This document shows, in pieces, positions 53,979 to 63,319 of a DNA stretch of 64,000 nt. Both the position numbers and the translations under genes were made by a program. This DNA comes from Parabacteroides chinchillae (GTDB taxonomy: Bacteria; Bacteroidota; Bacteroidia; Bacteroidales; Tannerellaceae). The stretch spans positions 1-64,000 of the forward strand of contig NZ_FNVS01000008.1 of NCBI RefSeq assembly GCF_900108035.1, in the 5' to 3' direction. Under the pieces are notes generated by a model, which was given only the letters and a program-made list of their open reading frames with translations, was not told the DNA's origin and searched no databases. Numbering within the stretch: the stretch's first letter is position 1; every line of letters starts with the position of its first letter.

Positions 53979-55032
53979 CGGCATGTTTTACGATGCAATA
54001 GATACGTTAAAAGGAATGATTTCCCGTCCGTCTTTCAGCCGGGAAGAAACAGAGGTTGCCGATTTTCTGCAACAGAAATGGGCGAAAGATGGCGATAAAG
54101 TCTGCCGTAAGGGTAATAATTTATGGATCATCGGTAATAATTTCGATCCGGGTAACCCTACTGTATTGTTGAATTCCCATATAGATACGGTAAAGCCGGC
54201 TTCGGGCTGGACAAAAGATCCGTTCGTTCCCGAGGTGGACGACGAAGATAAACTGTATGGTTTAGGCAGCAACGATGCCGGGGCAAGTGTGGTGTCTTTG
54301 TATGCCGCTTTCCGTACGTTGTGCTGTAAAGAGCAACCGTATAATCTGATCTTTCTTGCATCTTGTGAAGAAGAAGTTTCCGGGAAAAACGGATTGGAAA
54401 GCGTATTGGCAGAACTTCCTCCCGTAGCTTTTGCTATTGTTGGCGAACCTACAGGTATGCAACCGGCGGTAGCCGAAAAGGGGTTGATGGTACTGGACTG
54501 TGTTAGTACAGGTAAGGCGGGACATGCGGCACGTAATGAAGGTGTTAATGCCATTACGCTTGCCATGAAAGATATTGGATGGTTCAATACATATCAGTTT
54601 CCCGAAAAGAGCGATTTCCTGGGTCCGGTAAAGATGAGCGTGACTATCATTCATGCCGGTACGCAACATAATGTAGTGCCCGACCGTTGTGAGTTTACGG
54701 TAGATGTACGGACAAACGAGTTTTATCCGAATGAAAAAGCTTATGAGTTAATAAAAGAGCAAGTGTCGTGCACGGTAAACGCCCGTAGTTTCCGTTTGAA
54801 CTCTACATGTACGCCTTTAGATCATCCGTTTGTACAACGGGCGGTTATGATGGGAAAAGAACCGTTTGGCTCTCCCACACTGAGCGACCAGGCGTTGATG
54901 CCATTTCTTTCCGTTAAGATAGGGCCGGGCAATTCTGCCCGTTCGCATGCCGCAAACGAGTATATTGAATTGATGGAGATACGGGAAGCAATAGATACTT
55001 ACGTCCGACTTTTGGATGGTCTGGCTTTATAG
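53965..55032 (+). CDS. M20-family metallo-hydrolase, ArgE-like deacylase
   Basis: A 355-residue cytosolic di-zinc hydrolase. Motifs are LLNSHIDTVKPASGW (metal His/Asp), GLGSNDAGASVVSLYAA, FLASCEEEVSG (catalytic Glu) and IVGEPTGMQPAVAEKG. In Bacteroidales this type is usually the N-acetyl- or N-succinyl-ornithine deacylase of arginine synthesis, but no arg genes are adjacent. The ATG at 53965 overlaps ribF by 14 bp; a Met at 53983 would avoid overlap. Its 3' end meets the acyltransferase gene with 1 bp between stops. Confidence 0.88.
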   Translation: MKMSSGMFYDAIDTLKGMISRPSFSREETEVADFLQQKWAKDGDKVCRKGNNLWIIGNNFDPGNPTVLLNSHIDTVKPASGWTKDPFVPEVDDEDKLYGLGSNDAGASVVSLYAAFRTLCCKEQPYNLIFLASCEEEVSGKNGLESVLAELPPVAFAIVGEPTGMQPAVAEKGLMVLDCVSTGKAGHAARNEGVNAITLAMKDIGWFNTYQFPEKSDFLGPVKMSVTIIHAGTQHNVVPDRCEFTVDVRTNEFYPNEKAYELIKEQVSCTVNARSFRLNSTCTPLDHPFVQRAVMMGKEPFGSPTLSDQALMPFLSVKIGPGNSARSHAANEYIELMEIREAIDTYVRLLDGLAL

Positions 55033-55033
55033 G

Positions 55034-55612
55034 TTACATAAGTCTGGCTGTTGTATAATCCCATTCATGCGGGCCCGACTGGGGTTTATATACCAGCGAT
55101 TCCGCAGTTTGTGAAACAACGGTGTCAGATGGAACATCTTCTCTTATTGTACAACCGGCCCCTATAACCACATTGTCGCCAATCGTAACACCTGCCAGGA
55201 TTGAGCAGTTGGCACCTATCCATACGTTGTTGCCAATGGTAATCCCTTTCTTATATCCGATCTTCCGGAAATCACGCTTGTGATGGTTTACGGTAGAAAT
55301 AACCGTGTTAGGTGCAATTTCTACATTGTTCCCGATCTTAAGTCCACCGTGCGCATTAATATATACACCTTTGCAGTCTCCCGGATCGCAGCAGATTCCT
55401 TTTTCTATTTTTTGCCATTCAATGACCTGGCTGGTGAAATGCACAGGCCAGGGAACACTTCTGTTGATACCTACTATTTTCTGCATCAGGAAGAAGTGTA
55501 TGAAGATGTGGGCATAAGACGTATAACCTTCCTGGCGTTCGAAACGCGGATATGCCCAATGGATAAGAATACGCAGAACCGGTTCGGAAATATTTTTGAG
55601 AAGTTGTTTCAT
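55034..55612 (-). CDS. Hexapeptide-repeat acyltransferase (LbH, serine/maltose acetyltransferase-like)
   Basis: A 192-residue protein with a helical N-terminal part (1-75) and a left-handed beta-helix from about residue 95: KIGNNVEIAPNTVIST, GITIGNNVWIGANCSIL, VTIGDNVVIGAGCTI. The His in TVNHHKRDF is the likely catalytic residue. It probably O-acetylates a sugar or polysaccharide precursor. It follows a flippase gene with a 4-bp overlap, which supports a cell-surface polysaccharide role. Confidence 0.85.
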   Translation of the reverse strand: MKQLLKNISEPVLRILIHWAYPRFERQEGYTSYAHIFIHFFLMQKIVGINRSVPWPVHFTSQVIEWQKIEKGICCDPGDCKGVYINAHGGLKIGNNVEIAPNTVISTVNHHKRDFRKIGYKKGITIGNNVWIGANCSILAGVTIGDNVVIGAGCTIREDVPSDTVVSQTAESLVYKPQSGPHEWDYTTARLM

Positions 55613-56892
55613 AATCTGTATTTTTTTATCTGCTTTTTCATGTATATGTCAATCAGGATATAATGCAATGCACCGATGACGGAAGTTGCCAGTAATACAT
55701 ACTTAAATTCCAGACCTGCTCCTATTGCGAATATAGCTATCTGGCATATCACAAGAGAAACATTAAAGAACAAAAGCAGTTTTTGATGCCGTAATATATC
55801 TGCTATTGAGCTTATGGGTGAATAAAGCGCATTAAACAGAACAAAGATAGCAAAATAACGGATCATCTCTCCGGATTCTATCCACTTGGCTCCAAATAGG
55901 AATGAAAACAGTTGAGGTCCGAACAGGAAGAAGAATGCCAACAGGGGAAGTACGAAACATAATATCATCTTTTGAATACGAATTGTAAATGAGTATAATT
56001 CGTGCGGACGCCTCTGGTACATTTCGCTGGCCTCTTTTTTGTATACTTTGCCAATGGCGAGGGATAGCAGGTTTATTGGCAGCCGTATGATAGAATTGGC
56101 AAAAAAGTATAGTCCGGCTACTTCAAGCGGATAGAAAAATGTAATTAATAACGGAAGTCCCAGTAAAGCAAATGCATTGAATAAATTTCCGATGCTGGCA
56201 TAAATGGCAAAGTCCCGGTATTCCCAGGCATATAGCTTCATCTTGATCCATGAAAGGGAGCGGAATAGACCTTGCTTGTTTTCGTCTGCGAGATAAAGGT
56301 AAATAAAATAGGCAACGGCAAAGATATACCCGGTGAATGTTCCCCAGATCAATCCTGCAGATATACCTACATAACCAAACAGAAGCTTTAGTATCGGTAT
56401 GGATAGTCCTTGGGTGAGTTGTCCGGTTACCATCTTTTTATAAGCTCCCAGCCGGTTGTACCAACTCGTGAAGCCGTTTATCCATCCCATGATAAGGATT
56501 ACAGGCGGTGCCATCCATAAAATGCTATAGTCCGAGACATTCAATATCTCTGAGAAATAGGGCTTGAATACATATAATATCAGGCAACTGAATATGCTTA
56601 TCAGTATGGATGAAAGCAGAGAGAGGAAGAGCATTGTACGTGCTTCTCCCTGTTTGCGCGAGATGACAACAACATAATCGTAGTTGAGTGTGGCAATCAC
56701 TCCTCCTATACCAATGACAGACATAAATACGGATAGTTCTCCGAATTCCGTTTTGGAATAAATACGTGCTAAAAATAATTGGATGATAACGGGAATGAGC
56801 TGAGCCAGACCTGTACCGGAGAACAAGAGTAATATATTACGGAAGACGGGGTTTTCTGTCCATCGTTGGATATTTTTCGGGAGCGGATTCAT
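55609..56892 (-). CDS. Polysaccharide flippase (Wzx/MVF family)
   Basis: A 427-residue integral membrane protein with about 12 helices, starting with FRNILLLFSGTGLAQLIPVI. It resembles oligosaccharide flippases that move lipid-linked repeat units across the inner membrane. It sits between envC (15 bp) and the acyltransferase gene (4-bp overlap). No glycosyltransferases are nearby, so the glycan it handles is unknown. Confidence 0.87.
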   Translation of the reverse strand: MNPLPKNIQRWTENPVFRNILLLFSGTGLAQLIPVIIQLFLARIYSKTEFGELSVFMSVIGIGGVIATLNYDYVVVISRKQGEARTMLFLSLLSSILISIFSCLILYVFKPYFSEILNVSDYSILWMAPPVILIMGWINGFTSWYNRLGAYKKMVTGQLTQGLSIPILKLLFGYVGISAGLIWGTFTGYIFAVAYFIYLYLADENKQGLFRSLSWIKMKLYAWEYRDFAIYASIGNLFNAFALLGLPLLITFFYPLEVAGLYFFANSIIRLPINLLSLAIGKVYKKEASEMYQRRPHELYSFTIRIQKMILCFVLPLLAFFFLFGPQLFSFLFGAKWIESGEMIRYFAIFVLFNALYSPISSIADILRHQKLLLFFNVSLVICQIAIFAIGAGLEFKYVLLATSVIGALHYILIDIYMKKQIKKYRL

Positions 56893-56907
56893 AAGCCGGG
56901 CTGTTTG

Positions 56908-58212
56908 TTAATCCAACCACGGAGCCGGATTGAGTTTTGTCTTTTCTTTCCAAAGCTGGAAATGAAGGATTGTTGTGTTTCCATCTTCCGTATCGGTGAA
57001 AATACGCCCGATGGCCTGGCGGGTAGAGACTCGGTCTCCGGCTTTCACATATACTTCACTAAGGTTACTGTAGACAGTCAGGTAGTTACCGTGGCGTATG
57101 ATAATGGAATTGTTATATCCCGGTACTACAAATACGCGGGTTACTTCACCGTTGAAGACCGCACGGGCATCTGATCCCGGAGAGGTCTGGATATCTATTC
57201 CGCTATTGCTTGTACGGACATATTTCAGTTCCTGATGTTGTTGTTCGCCGAATGAAGCAACAATTGTATGTGAACCAGTTACCGGATAAGGCAGTCTGCC
57301 GCGATTATTGGCAAAATTATCGGATAGTTGCTTTTCCGCTTTCGTCATGGCATAGCCACCTTTTGTATCGGCAACACGTTCTTCGCGAATTGGTTCTGAA
57401 GAAGATTTTGAGCCAGGGGCGGCTTTCTCACGGGCACGACGTTCGCGTTCGGCTTTTTCACGGGCCGCTTTGGCTTCAGCTTCTGCACGCGCAATCTCGG
57501 CGGCAATTTGTCGTTCTATCTGACGGTTTAAAGCTTGTGCCTGACGTTGTTTTTTACGTAATTCTGCCTGTAGCTTCTTTTGTTTTTTATTTAGTTGCTG
57601 TATTTCTTCTTTCTGACTCGATTCTTCCGATACCAGCTTCTTGTTCTCATCTTCGCGGGTGCCTAGAAGGGTTAGTTTTGCAGATCGCGTTTTCTCTAAC
57701 TCTACCTTTTTCTGGTTAATTACTTTTTGCTTGTCTATAATGTCGTTGGCCTGCCGTTTCTGCCAGTCGGCATATTCGCGTAAATATCGCATGCGGCGTA
57801 AAGATTGTGCAAAGTTATCGGCAGATAGTATGAATAAAAGTTTGTCTTGCGAGCTATGCCGTTTATATATGCTTTGTGCAGATTTGCTATAGTTGGCTCT
57901 TTTATTGCCTAATTCTCTTTCCAGTTGAGTTATTTCACGGTTCATTTTGTTCATTTGCCCGTTGATAGCGTCAATTTCCTGGTTTAAAATGCTGATTACT
58001 TTTTTACGGGAAAGTATCTGTTGTGACAGCAGGTTAAGACGATTCAGCGAGTTTTTGGCCGTCTGTTTTGTTTCATTCAACAGTTGGCTTGTCGTTTCAA
58101 TTTCAGCCAGTGCTTCCTTACGCTGCTTTTCAAGTTGTCTGACCTTATCAGACTTTTGAGCATAAGCGGGAGCCAGAAGAATTAAAAATATGACAATCCA
58201 ACAGTGCTTCAT
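56908..58212 (-). CDS. EnvC-like murein hydrolase activator, degenerate LytM domain
   Basis: A 434-residue exported protein (signal peptide to about residue 18) with coiled coils over about 20-240 and a C-terminal LytM/M23 domain (about 310-434). The zinc-site residues are altered: NSGIDI where active enzymes have HxGxD, and YSNLSEV in place of a YxHL motif; only LHFQLW keeps a His. Like E. coli EnvC it probably activates a separate amidase rather than cutting peptidoglycan itself. The gene is 6 bp after the DUF4292 gene in the envelope operon. Confidence 0.9.
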   Translation of the reverse strand: MKHCWIVIFLILLAPAYAQKSDKVRQLEKQRKEALAEIETTSQLLNETKQTAKNSLNRLNLLSQQILSRKKVISILNQEIDAINGQMNKMNREITQLERELGNKRANYSKSAQSIYKRHSSQDKLLFILSADNFAQSLRRMRYLREYADWQKRQANDIIDKQKVINQKKVELEKTRSAKLTLLGTREDENKKLVSEESSQKEEIQQLNKKQKKLQAELRKKQRQAQALNRQIERQIAAEIARAEAEAKAAREKAERERRAREKAAPGSKSSSEPIREERVADTKGGYAMTKAEKQLSDNFANNRGRLPYPVTGSHTIVASFGEQQHQELKYVRTSNSGIDIQTSPGSDARAVFNGEVTRVFVVPGYNNSIIIRHGNYLTVYSNLSEVYVKAGDRVSTRQAIGRIFTDTEDGNTTILHFQLWKEKTKLNPAPWLD

Positions 58213-58218
58213 ATCCGT

Positions 58219-59070
58219 TTAGTTACTGTTATTACTTATTGCTTTTATTATTTGTGCAAAGGTAATACGTTTATATTTTGCAGGGATGCTGAAATCCATA
58301 CTTAGCGGCATATCTGTTTGTATACGGGAGAAATGGATTCTGATGTTTCCTTTGGAAAGATTATTCTCCAGTAATCGTATGTCCATGAGCATCGGGAACG
58401 GTTGGTCTCCGGCTAACCTGAAATCCTGATAATCCCATTGAAGCATGTATTTGTCGGATGGTTCACTGATGTGGGTGGCAAGAAGCTTTTCTTCTCCATC
58501 GGCAGTAAAAGTATAAAGCAGTCCCATGGAATCTTTTGTTTTGACTTCAGCCAGCCCATTTTCTTGTTTCAGCCTGAAATGATTGTATTGCTTCGGTGAA
58601 ATAGCCTGCTGTCCAGGCAAAAACAAATGGTTTGTGAAAAGTGCTTGCAAATTGTAGAAATTAAAATCTATTGGAGTTTGCCCTTTCAAACCTGAATAGC
58701 TTTCCGTTACAAAACGTTTGTTTATGCGGTCAATGACTTTAATACTATCTATACTTAGTTCTATGCGAAAGACTTCAATACCAAGAAAAGGTTGTACGGA
58801 TAATTGAAAAACGCTGTCTTTAATCATTTTCAGATCAACACGCGAACTCATATTCTTATCAGGCAGGTTAAGGTCTACATTCAGACGTGCCGAAAGTGTG
58901 TTGAAATTGAATTCCTGTTCTTGCATGGATGCAAAAAACTCATTGTACGCTTTGGTGCCGCTGCTTTCTACAGTTCCTACTTTCTTGGACGACTTACAAC
59001 CGGCTAAAGAAAGTAGCATTATTATCCCTGCAAAAACAACTAATCCTCTAAACTTTTCCCATTTATTCAT
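58219..59070 (-). CDS. DUF4292 family lipoprotein
   Basis: A 283-residue lipoprotein (lipobox LAGC, Cys25). The beta-rich body (NTLSARLNVDLNLPDKNMSS, SRVDLKMIKDSVFQLSVQPF) is typical of DUF4292 and resembles LolA/LolB-like half-barrels, suggesting outer-membrane lipid or lipoprotein handling. It overlaps the TPR gene by 4 bp, and it is followed by envC. Confidence 0.85.
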   Translation of the reverse strand: MNKWEKFRGLVVFAGIIMLLSLAGCKSSKKVGTVESSGTKAYNEFFASMQEQEFNFNTLSARLNVDLNLPDKNMSSRVDLKMIKDSVFQLSVQPFLGIEVFRIELSIDSIKVIDRINKRFVTESYSGLKGQTPIDFNFYNLQALFTNHLFLPGQQAISPKQYNHFRLKQENGLAEVKTKDSMGLLYTFTADGEEKLLATHISEPSDKYMLQWDYQDFRLAGDQPFPMLMDIRLLENNLSKGNIRIHFSRIQTDMPLSMDFSIPAKYKRITFAQIIKAISNNSN

Positions 59071-60824
59071 TTTGCATCTTTGTCTTCAATATAAATACCT
59101 TCGGCAATCTTACGGTCGAGTATCTTTGTTTTCTTTCCCATTTCTTTGGCTTTCTTCCATTGTTCAATGGCTTTTTCTTTATCACCGTTCATAAACAGGA
59201 TGTCACCGTAATGATCTACCAGTTCCGCACTTTTTGTTTTATCTTTCTCAAGTGCACTCTCTATATATATTTTTGCCAATGTATAGTTGCCCTGCACAAA
59301 GAAAATCCAGGCGTATGTATCCAGATAAGTTGCATTATCCGGTTCCAGTTTTATACATAGAGCACTCATTCGTTCTGCTTTCTTCAGGTCTTTCTTTTCT
59401 AACGAAAGGAAATAGCTATAATTGTTTAATACAACAACATTGTTTTCATTGTATTTCAGTGCTTCGTCATACGCTTTATAAGCCTGGTCCATCTTCTTCA
59501 TCTGATAATAGATATCACCTATTTGTCCGTAGAAATCAGATTTCAAAGGCAGGTTTTCTTTCGGGATAATATTCAGTCCGGTATAATAGGCATTTAGGGC
59601 CTCCTGGTATTTTCCTTGTTGATAATAGGCAATTCCCAGATAGAAATAATACTCGGGCGATTGGGGAAATAGTTCAATACACTTGTTGCATATACGCATT
59701 ACTTCCGGAATATCTTCCGATTTTAATGCCAGATTAAGAAGTTGTTGCCAGGCTCCGGCATTATCCGGTTCCATTTCTGTTACCAGTTGGAATTGAAACT
59801 TAGCCTCTTCGTTTTTTCCTTGTGCCAGCAACAGGCCACCATACATCAACTTCAGATCTATATCTTCCGGATGTTGTTCCAGTAGCGTCTGGAATAGCTG
59901 GTTTGCACTTTCGGTTCCCTGCTTTGTTTGTTGTAGTTTGAGGATGTAGCGGGACAGGATATTGACTTTTGTTTCTACATCTAATTTTTCGTTGACAAGA
60001 GCTGTCCGTATTTGTTCTTCTGCGGCTGTTTTATTATCCGTTGCCTCATAATAATTAGCCATGGAGACGATATAATACGGATTCAACGGATCTACTTCGT
60101 GTGCCTTTTGGTAATAAGCCAGGGCTTTCTCCATTTCTTTCTTCTCCAGATGGAGGTCTCCCAATATGATCTGATAACGGGCTTCCATCGGATACTTATC
60201 AGCCAGTTTTTCTACTTCCCTGAATGCTTCGTCTTGCTTTTCCAGTTGATTATACAATTTATACTTCTGCATGGAAAGAGCTTCGTTCATACCAATAATC
60301 GATTCTAGCGAGTCGTATGCATCGATTGCTTTACCAATATCTCCGCTTTGGGTATAAGCATCGGCCAGGTAATAATATAATTCGGCCTTGTCGGGATATT
60401 CTTTTATTAGTTCTTCATACTCTTCGGCTGCTTCTCCGTACATGCCTAAGTTGCGGGTAACACTTGCCAGGGCAATTTTATAAGTGTAGTTGTCCGTACT
60501 GTTTGCTACAGCCCGTTTCAACATCTCTACAGCTTTATTAGGGCGGTCTAATTGTACATAGAAAGACGATAATTCGTAAAGAACCGGAGCTGCTGTCGAG
60601 TCAAGCTCCAAACAATGATAAAAAGCATCGTAGGCAGCATCAAATTTGCCGGCATTCTTTAAATTGAGCCCTTCGTAGAAGAAGTAATCAAATTTACGTC
60701 GGTCGGCATCACTTATCTTTACAGCTACAGAAGAACCAATATCTTTGGCATTCGTTGCCTTTACCGGAACGAAGCAGGTCATCAACAATAATAGTGCAAT
60801 ATATTTCAGAGATTTCAATGTCAT
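59067..60824 (-). CDS. Exported tetratricopeptide-repeat protein
   Basis: A 585-residue protein with signal peptide (LKYIALLLLMTCFVPVKA) and a series of about 13 TPR-like repeats (for example LQLVTEMEPDNAGAW, YQEALNAYYTGLNIIPKEN, LKLEPDNATYLDTYAWIFF). TPR solenoids act as scaffolds. It lies 32 bp after dut and overlaps the DUF4292 gene, so it is part of an envelope operon, but its partner is unknown. Confidence 0.9.
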   Translation of the reverse strand: MTLKSLKYIALLLLMTCFVPVKATNAKDIGSSVAVKISDADRRKFDYFFYEGLNLKNAGKFDAAYDAFYHCLELDSTAAPVLYELSSFYVQLDRPNKAVEMLKRAVANSTDNYTYKIALASVTRNLGMYGEAAEEYEELIKEYPDKAELYYYLADAYTQSGDIGKAIDAYDSLESIIGMNEALSMQKYKLYNQLEKQDEAFREVEKLADKYPMEARYQIILGDLHLEKKEMEKALAYYQKAHEVDPLNPYYIVSMANYYEATDNKTAAEEQIRTALVNEKLDVETKVNILSRYILKLQQTKQGTESANQLFQTLLEQHPEDIDLKLMYGGLLLAQGKNEEAKFQFQLVTEMEPDNAGAWQQLLNLALKSEDIPEVMRICNKCIELFPQSPEYYFYLGIAYYQQGKYQEALNAYYTGLNIIPKENLPLKSDFYGQIGDIYYQMKKMDQAYKAYDEALKYNENNVVVLNNYSYFLSLEKKDLKKAERMSALCIKLEPDNATYLDTYAWIFFVQGNYTLAKIYIESALEKDKTKSAELVDHYGDILFMNGDKEKAIEQWKKAKEMGKKTKILDRKIAEGIYIEDKDAK

Positions 60825-60856
60825 AATTTTATTTGTTCACGAAAAGAGATACTCTC

Positions 60857-61291
60857 TTATTGTTTTCCGGTATGTCCGAAGCCTCCGGCACCACGTTCGG
60901 TATCGTCCAGTACTTCTACCGGTTTCCATTCTATATGGCTGTGGGCGGCAATAACCATCTGGCATATACGTTCTCCGTCGTTTATTTCGAATGGTTCATT
61001 CGACAGGTTTACTAAAATAATACCTATTTCTCCGCGATAATCGGCATCGATAGTTCCCGGTGCATTCAGTAAGGTAATGCCATGTTTGATAGCCAAACCG
61101 CTGCGTGGACGCATCTGTGCTTCATATCCTTCCGGCAACGAAATGTAAAGTCCGGTAGGGATTATTTTACGTTCCAACGGATTTAACACGACAGGTTCCG
61201 ACAAGTTTGCACGAATATCCATACCTGCCGATAGCGGTGTTGCGTATGCCGGCAGCGGATGATGGGATTTATTAACTATTTTTACTTCCAT
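60857..61291 (-). CDS. dut: dUTP diphosphatase
   Basis: A 144-residue trimeric dUTPase converting dUTP to dUMP. All five motifs are seen: [54 protein letters not shown] and the C-terminal [15 protein letters not shown]. The operon continues into TPR, DUF4292 and envC genes. The promoter at 61313-61343 is clear. Confidence 0.97.
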   Translation of the reverse strand: MEVKIVNKSHHPLPAYATPLSAGMDIRANLSEPVVLNPLERKIIPTGLYISLPEGYEAQMRPRSGLAIKHGITLLNAPGTIDADYRGEIGIILVNLSNEPFEINDGERICQMVIAAHSHIEWKPVEVLDDTERGAGGFGHTGKQ

Positions 61292-61312
61292 GAGTTCTTA
61301 ATTATTGACTGA

Positions 61313-61343
61313 CAAAGATATTTAAAAGTTGACAGTTGACAAA
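61313..61343 (-). promoter_or_regulatory. Promoter of the dut operon, embedded in GTTGACA repeats
   Basis: Minus strand TTTG (61340-61343), a 19-bp spacer and TATCTTTG (61313-61320) fit the consensus. The -33 box and spacer lie inside GTTGACA-type repeats (61329-61355). Confidence 0.8.
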
Positions 61344-61357
61344 CGACGGTTGACAGA
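61328..61357. repeat. GTTGACA repeats near the 3' end of ispG
   Basis: AGTTGACAGTTGACAAACG, then ACGGTTGACAG: three GTTGACA copies in about 30 bp, two of them exactly 7 bp apart. Confidence 0.6.
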
Positions 61358-61390
61358 TGTTTGATTCCTGTATAGAATATTAACTGTCGG

Positions 61391-63226
61391 TTAATCCGTC
61401 CAGTCTCCATGATCTTTTATTAATTGTACCAAACGTTCTACGGCTTCTTCTTCCGGAATGTTTTTCAATATACATTCTTTTCCTTTATATAGGCTGATTT
61501 GTCCCCGTCCGGCACCAACATAACCGTAATCGGCATCAGCCATTTCTCCAGGACCGTTTACGATACAGCCCATGATACCGATCTTCAGACCTTTCAGGTG
61601 CGATGTTGCCTCTTTGATACGGGCTATTGTTGTTTGCAGGTCGTATAATGTACGTCCGCAGCTCGGACAGGAAATATATTCCGTTTTGCTGATACGCAAG
61701 CGGGTAGCTTGTAATATACCAAACATGTATTTGTCTGCAACGGAGGTCTTGGTTCCTTCATTATGCAACATGATGCCATCTCCGAAACCGTCTAATAATA
61801 AAGTTCCGAAATCGGCAGCCGATTTTAACTGCAAGGCTTCTGTGTCTGTTTCCTGATAATCCCGGTGCAGTATAACCGGAATGTCGCAACCGGCCGATAA
61901 TAGTTTATGCATGGCAGCACGTTCGGCACCAACCGCATTCCGATGATAAGTACTTAGAATTACAACTACGGTTTTGTCTTTTTGGAGGGTTTTGATCAGA
62001 TTTTCGTTCAGGTCGCTGTTCGTTATGCGGATGAACTTCAGGGGTACGTCATAGTCTTTCAGTTCTTCTGCTTCGGAAGCAATAAAGAAAGGAAATGCAT
62101 TCGGACGTTCTTTCCAGAAATGGGCATCTACCAACAGCTTGAAGTTGTCGGGCAGATTATCAGGATCCTCTTTGCCAATGTATATGTAGTCAGGTAAAGA
62201 AGAATGATCAAATTCAAAATTCCCATCACTGCGGTCGGAAATGACAATAGGAGGGAAGTTCCCTCCTATGCCTTCTACGGCACGGGTTTTACGGCGGGTC
62301 GCGGTTACCGGATCATAACCTGCGGATAAAGTGCCTACAATCGGTTTGTGCTCCCGGCGTTCCAATATATGTTCTACCAGTTTGCGGGCTACAGGTATCT
62401 CTGCTTCCGGATCTTCACTTAATGACACCCGGATCGTGTCACCGATACCATCAGATAATAAAGCTCCTATACCAACGGCACTTTTTATACGTCCATCTTC
62501 TCCGTCTCCGGCTTCCGTTACTCCTAAATGTAAAGGATAGGCCATGCCTTCCTGCTCCATCGTCCGTACTAATAAACGGACGGTCTTCACCATCACAACA
62601 GTGTTGGATGCTTTAATTGATATAACTACATCCGGGAAATGTTCGTCTTTGCAAATACGAAGAAATTCCATGCATGAGGCTACCATGCCTTCGGGTGTAT
62701 CGCCATAGCGGCTCATAATACGATCGGACAGCGAACCGTGATTTACGCCAATACGGATGGCGGTTCCGTGTTTCTTGCAAATGTTAAGGAAAGGAACAAA
62801 GCGATCGCGGATTTTCTGTAATTCGGCTGCATATTCCTCGTCAGTGTATTCAAGATGACTGAAAGTTTTTACTTTGTCTACGTAATTGCCCGGGTTAATG
62901 CGGACTTTTTCTACTTCTTCTGCAGCGGCATCGGCTGCTTTGGGATTGAAGTGTATATCAGCAACCAACGGAGTGGTGAAACCTTGTGCGTTTAATTGTT
63001 TACGGATTTCTCCCAGATTGCGTGCTTCCCGTTCTCCTTGTGCGGTAAAACGAATATATTCTGCACCCGCTTCAATCATTCGTATTGCTTGATTGACTGA
63101 TGCATCTGTGTCCATAGTAGATACATTTGCCATGGATTGGATGCGAATCGGATTTTTTCCTCCCATCGGAATGTTTCCGATATGAACAACAGACGATTTA
63201 CGCCGGGTATAATTAAAATAATCCAT
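61391..63226 (-). CDS. ispG: (E)-4-hydroxy-3-methylbut-2-enyl-diphosphate synthase, long form
   Basis: A 611-residue iron-sulfur enzyme of the MEP isoprenoid pathway. The N-terminal TIM barrel has NPIRIQSMANVSTMDTDA and IRIGVNHGSLS; the C-terminal domain (about 500-611) carries the [4Fe-4S] Cys motif SCPSCGRTLYDLQ and MGCIVNGPGEMADADYG. Between them is an extra domain of about 200 residues absent from the about 370-residue E. coli enzyme but present in plants and Bacteroidetes. Upstream is purE, 93 bp away. Confidence 0.96.
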   Translation of the reverse strand: MDYFNYTRRKSSVVHIGNIPMGGKNPIRIQSMANVSTMDTDASVNQAIRMIEAGAEYIRFTAQGEREARNLGEIRKQLNAQGFTTPLVADIHFNPKAADAAAEEVEKVRINPGNYVDKVKTFSHLEYTDEEYAAELQKIRDRFVPFLNICKKHGTAIRIGVNHGSLSDRIMSRYGDTPEGMVASCMEFLRICKDEHFPDVVISIKASNTVVMVKTVRLLVRTMEQEGMAYPLHLGVTEAGDGEDGRIKSAVGIGALLSDGIGDTIRVSLSEDPEAEIPVARKLVEHILERREHKPIVGTLSAGYDPVTATRRKTRAVEGIGGNFPPIVISDRSDGNFEFDHSSLPDYIYIGKEDPDNLPDNFKLLVDAHFWKERPNAFPFFIASEAEELKDYDVPLKFIRITNSDLNENLIKTLQKDKTVVVILSTYHRNAVGAERAAMHKLLSAGCDIPVILHRDYQETDTEALQLKSAADFGTLLLDGFGDGIMLHNEGTKTSVADKYMFGILQATRLRISKTEYISCPSCGRTLYDLQTTIARIKEATSHLKGLKIGIMGCIVNGPGEMADADYGYVGAGRGQISLYKGKECILKNIPEEEAVERLVQLIKDHGDWTD

Positions 63227-63228
63227 AA

Positions 63229-63319
63229 TTCAGTTGACAATTCAGTTGACAGGGGATAGTTGGCAGGTGACAGGTGCGCAAACGGTATTTGTGTTTACCT
63301 GTCACTAGCCAAGAGTCAA
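63229..63319. repeat. GTTGACA repeats and a hairpin between ispG and purE
   Basis: CAGTTGACAATTCAGTTGAC (from 63234) and further AGTTGGCAGG/GTGACAGG variants, plus a 9-bp inverted repeat GTGACAGGT (63267-63275) / ACCTGTCAC (63297-63305) with a 21-nt loop. It lies just before the ispG start on the transcript side. Confidence 0.6.

Noticed and set aside
53988-54587. 199-residue minus-strand frame
   Set aside because: Antisense to the M20 hydrolase, which has all catalytic motifs.
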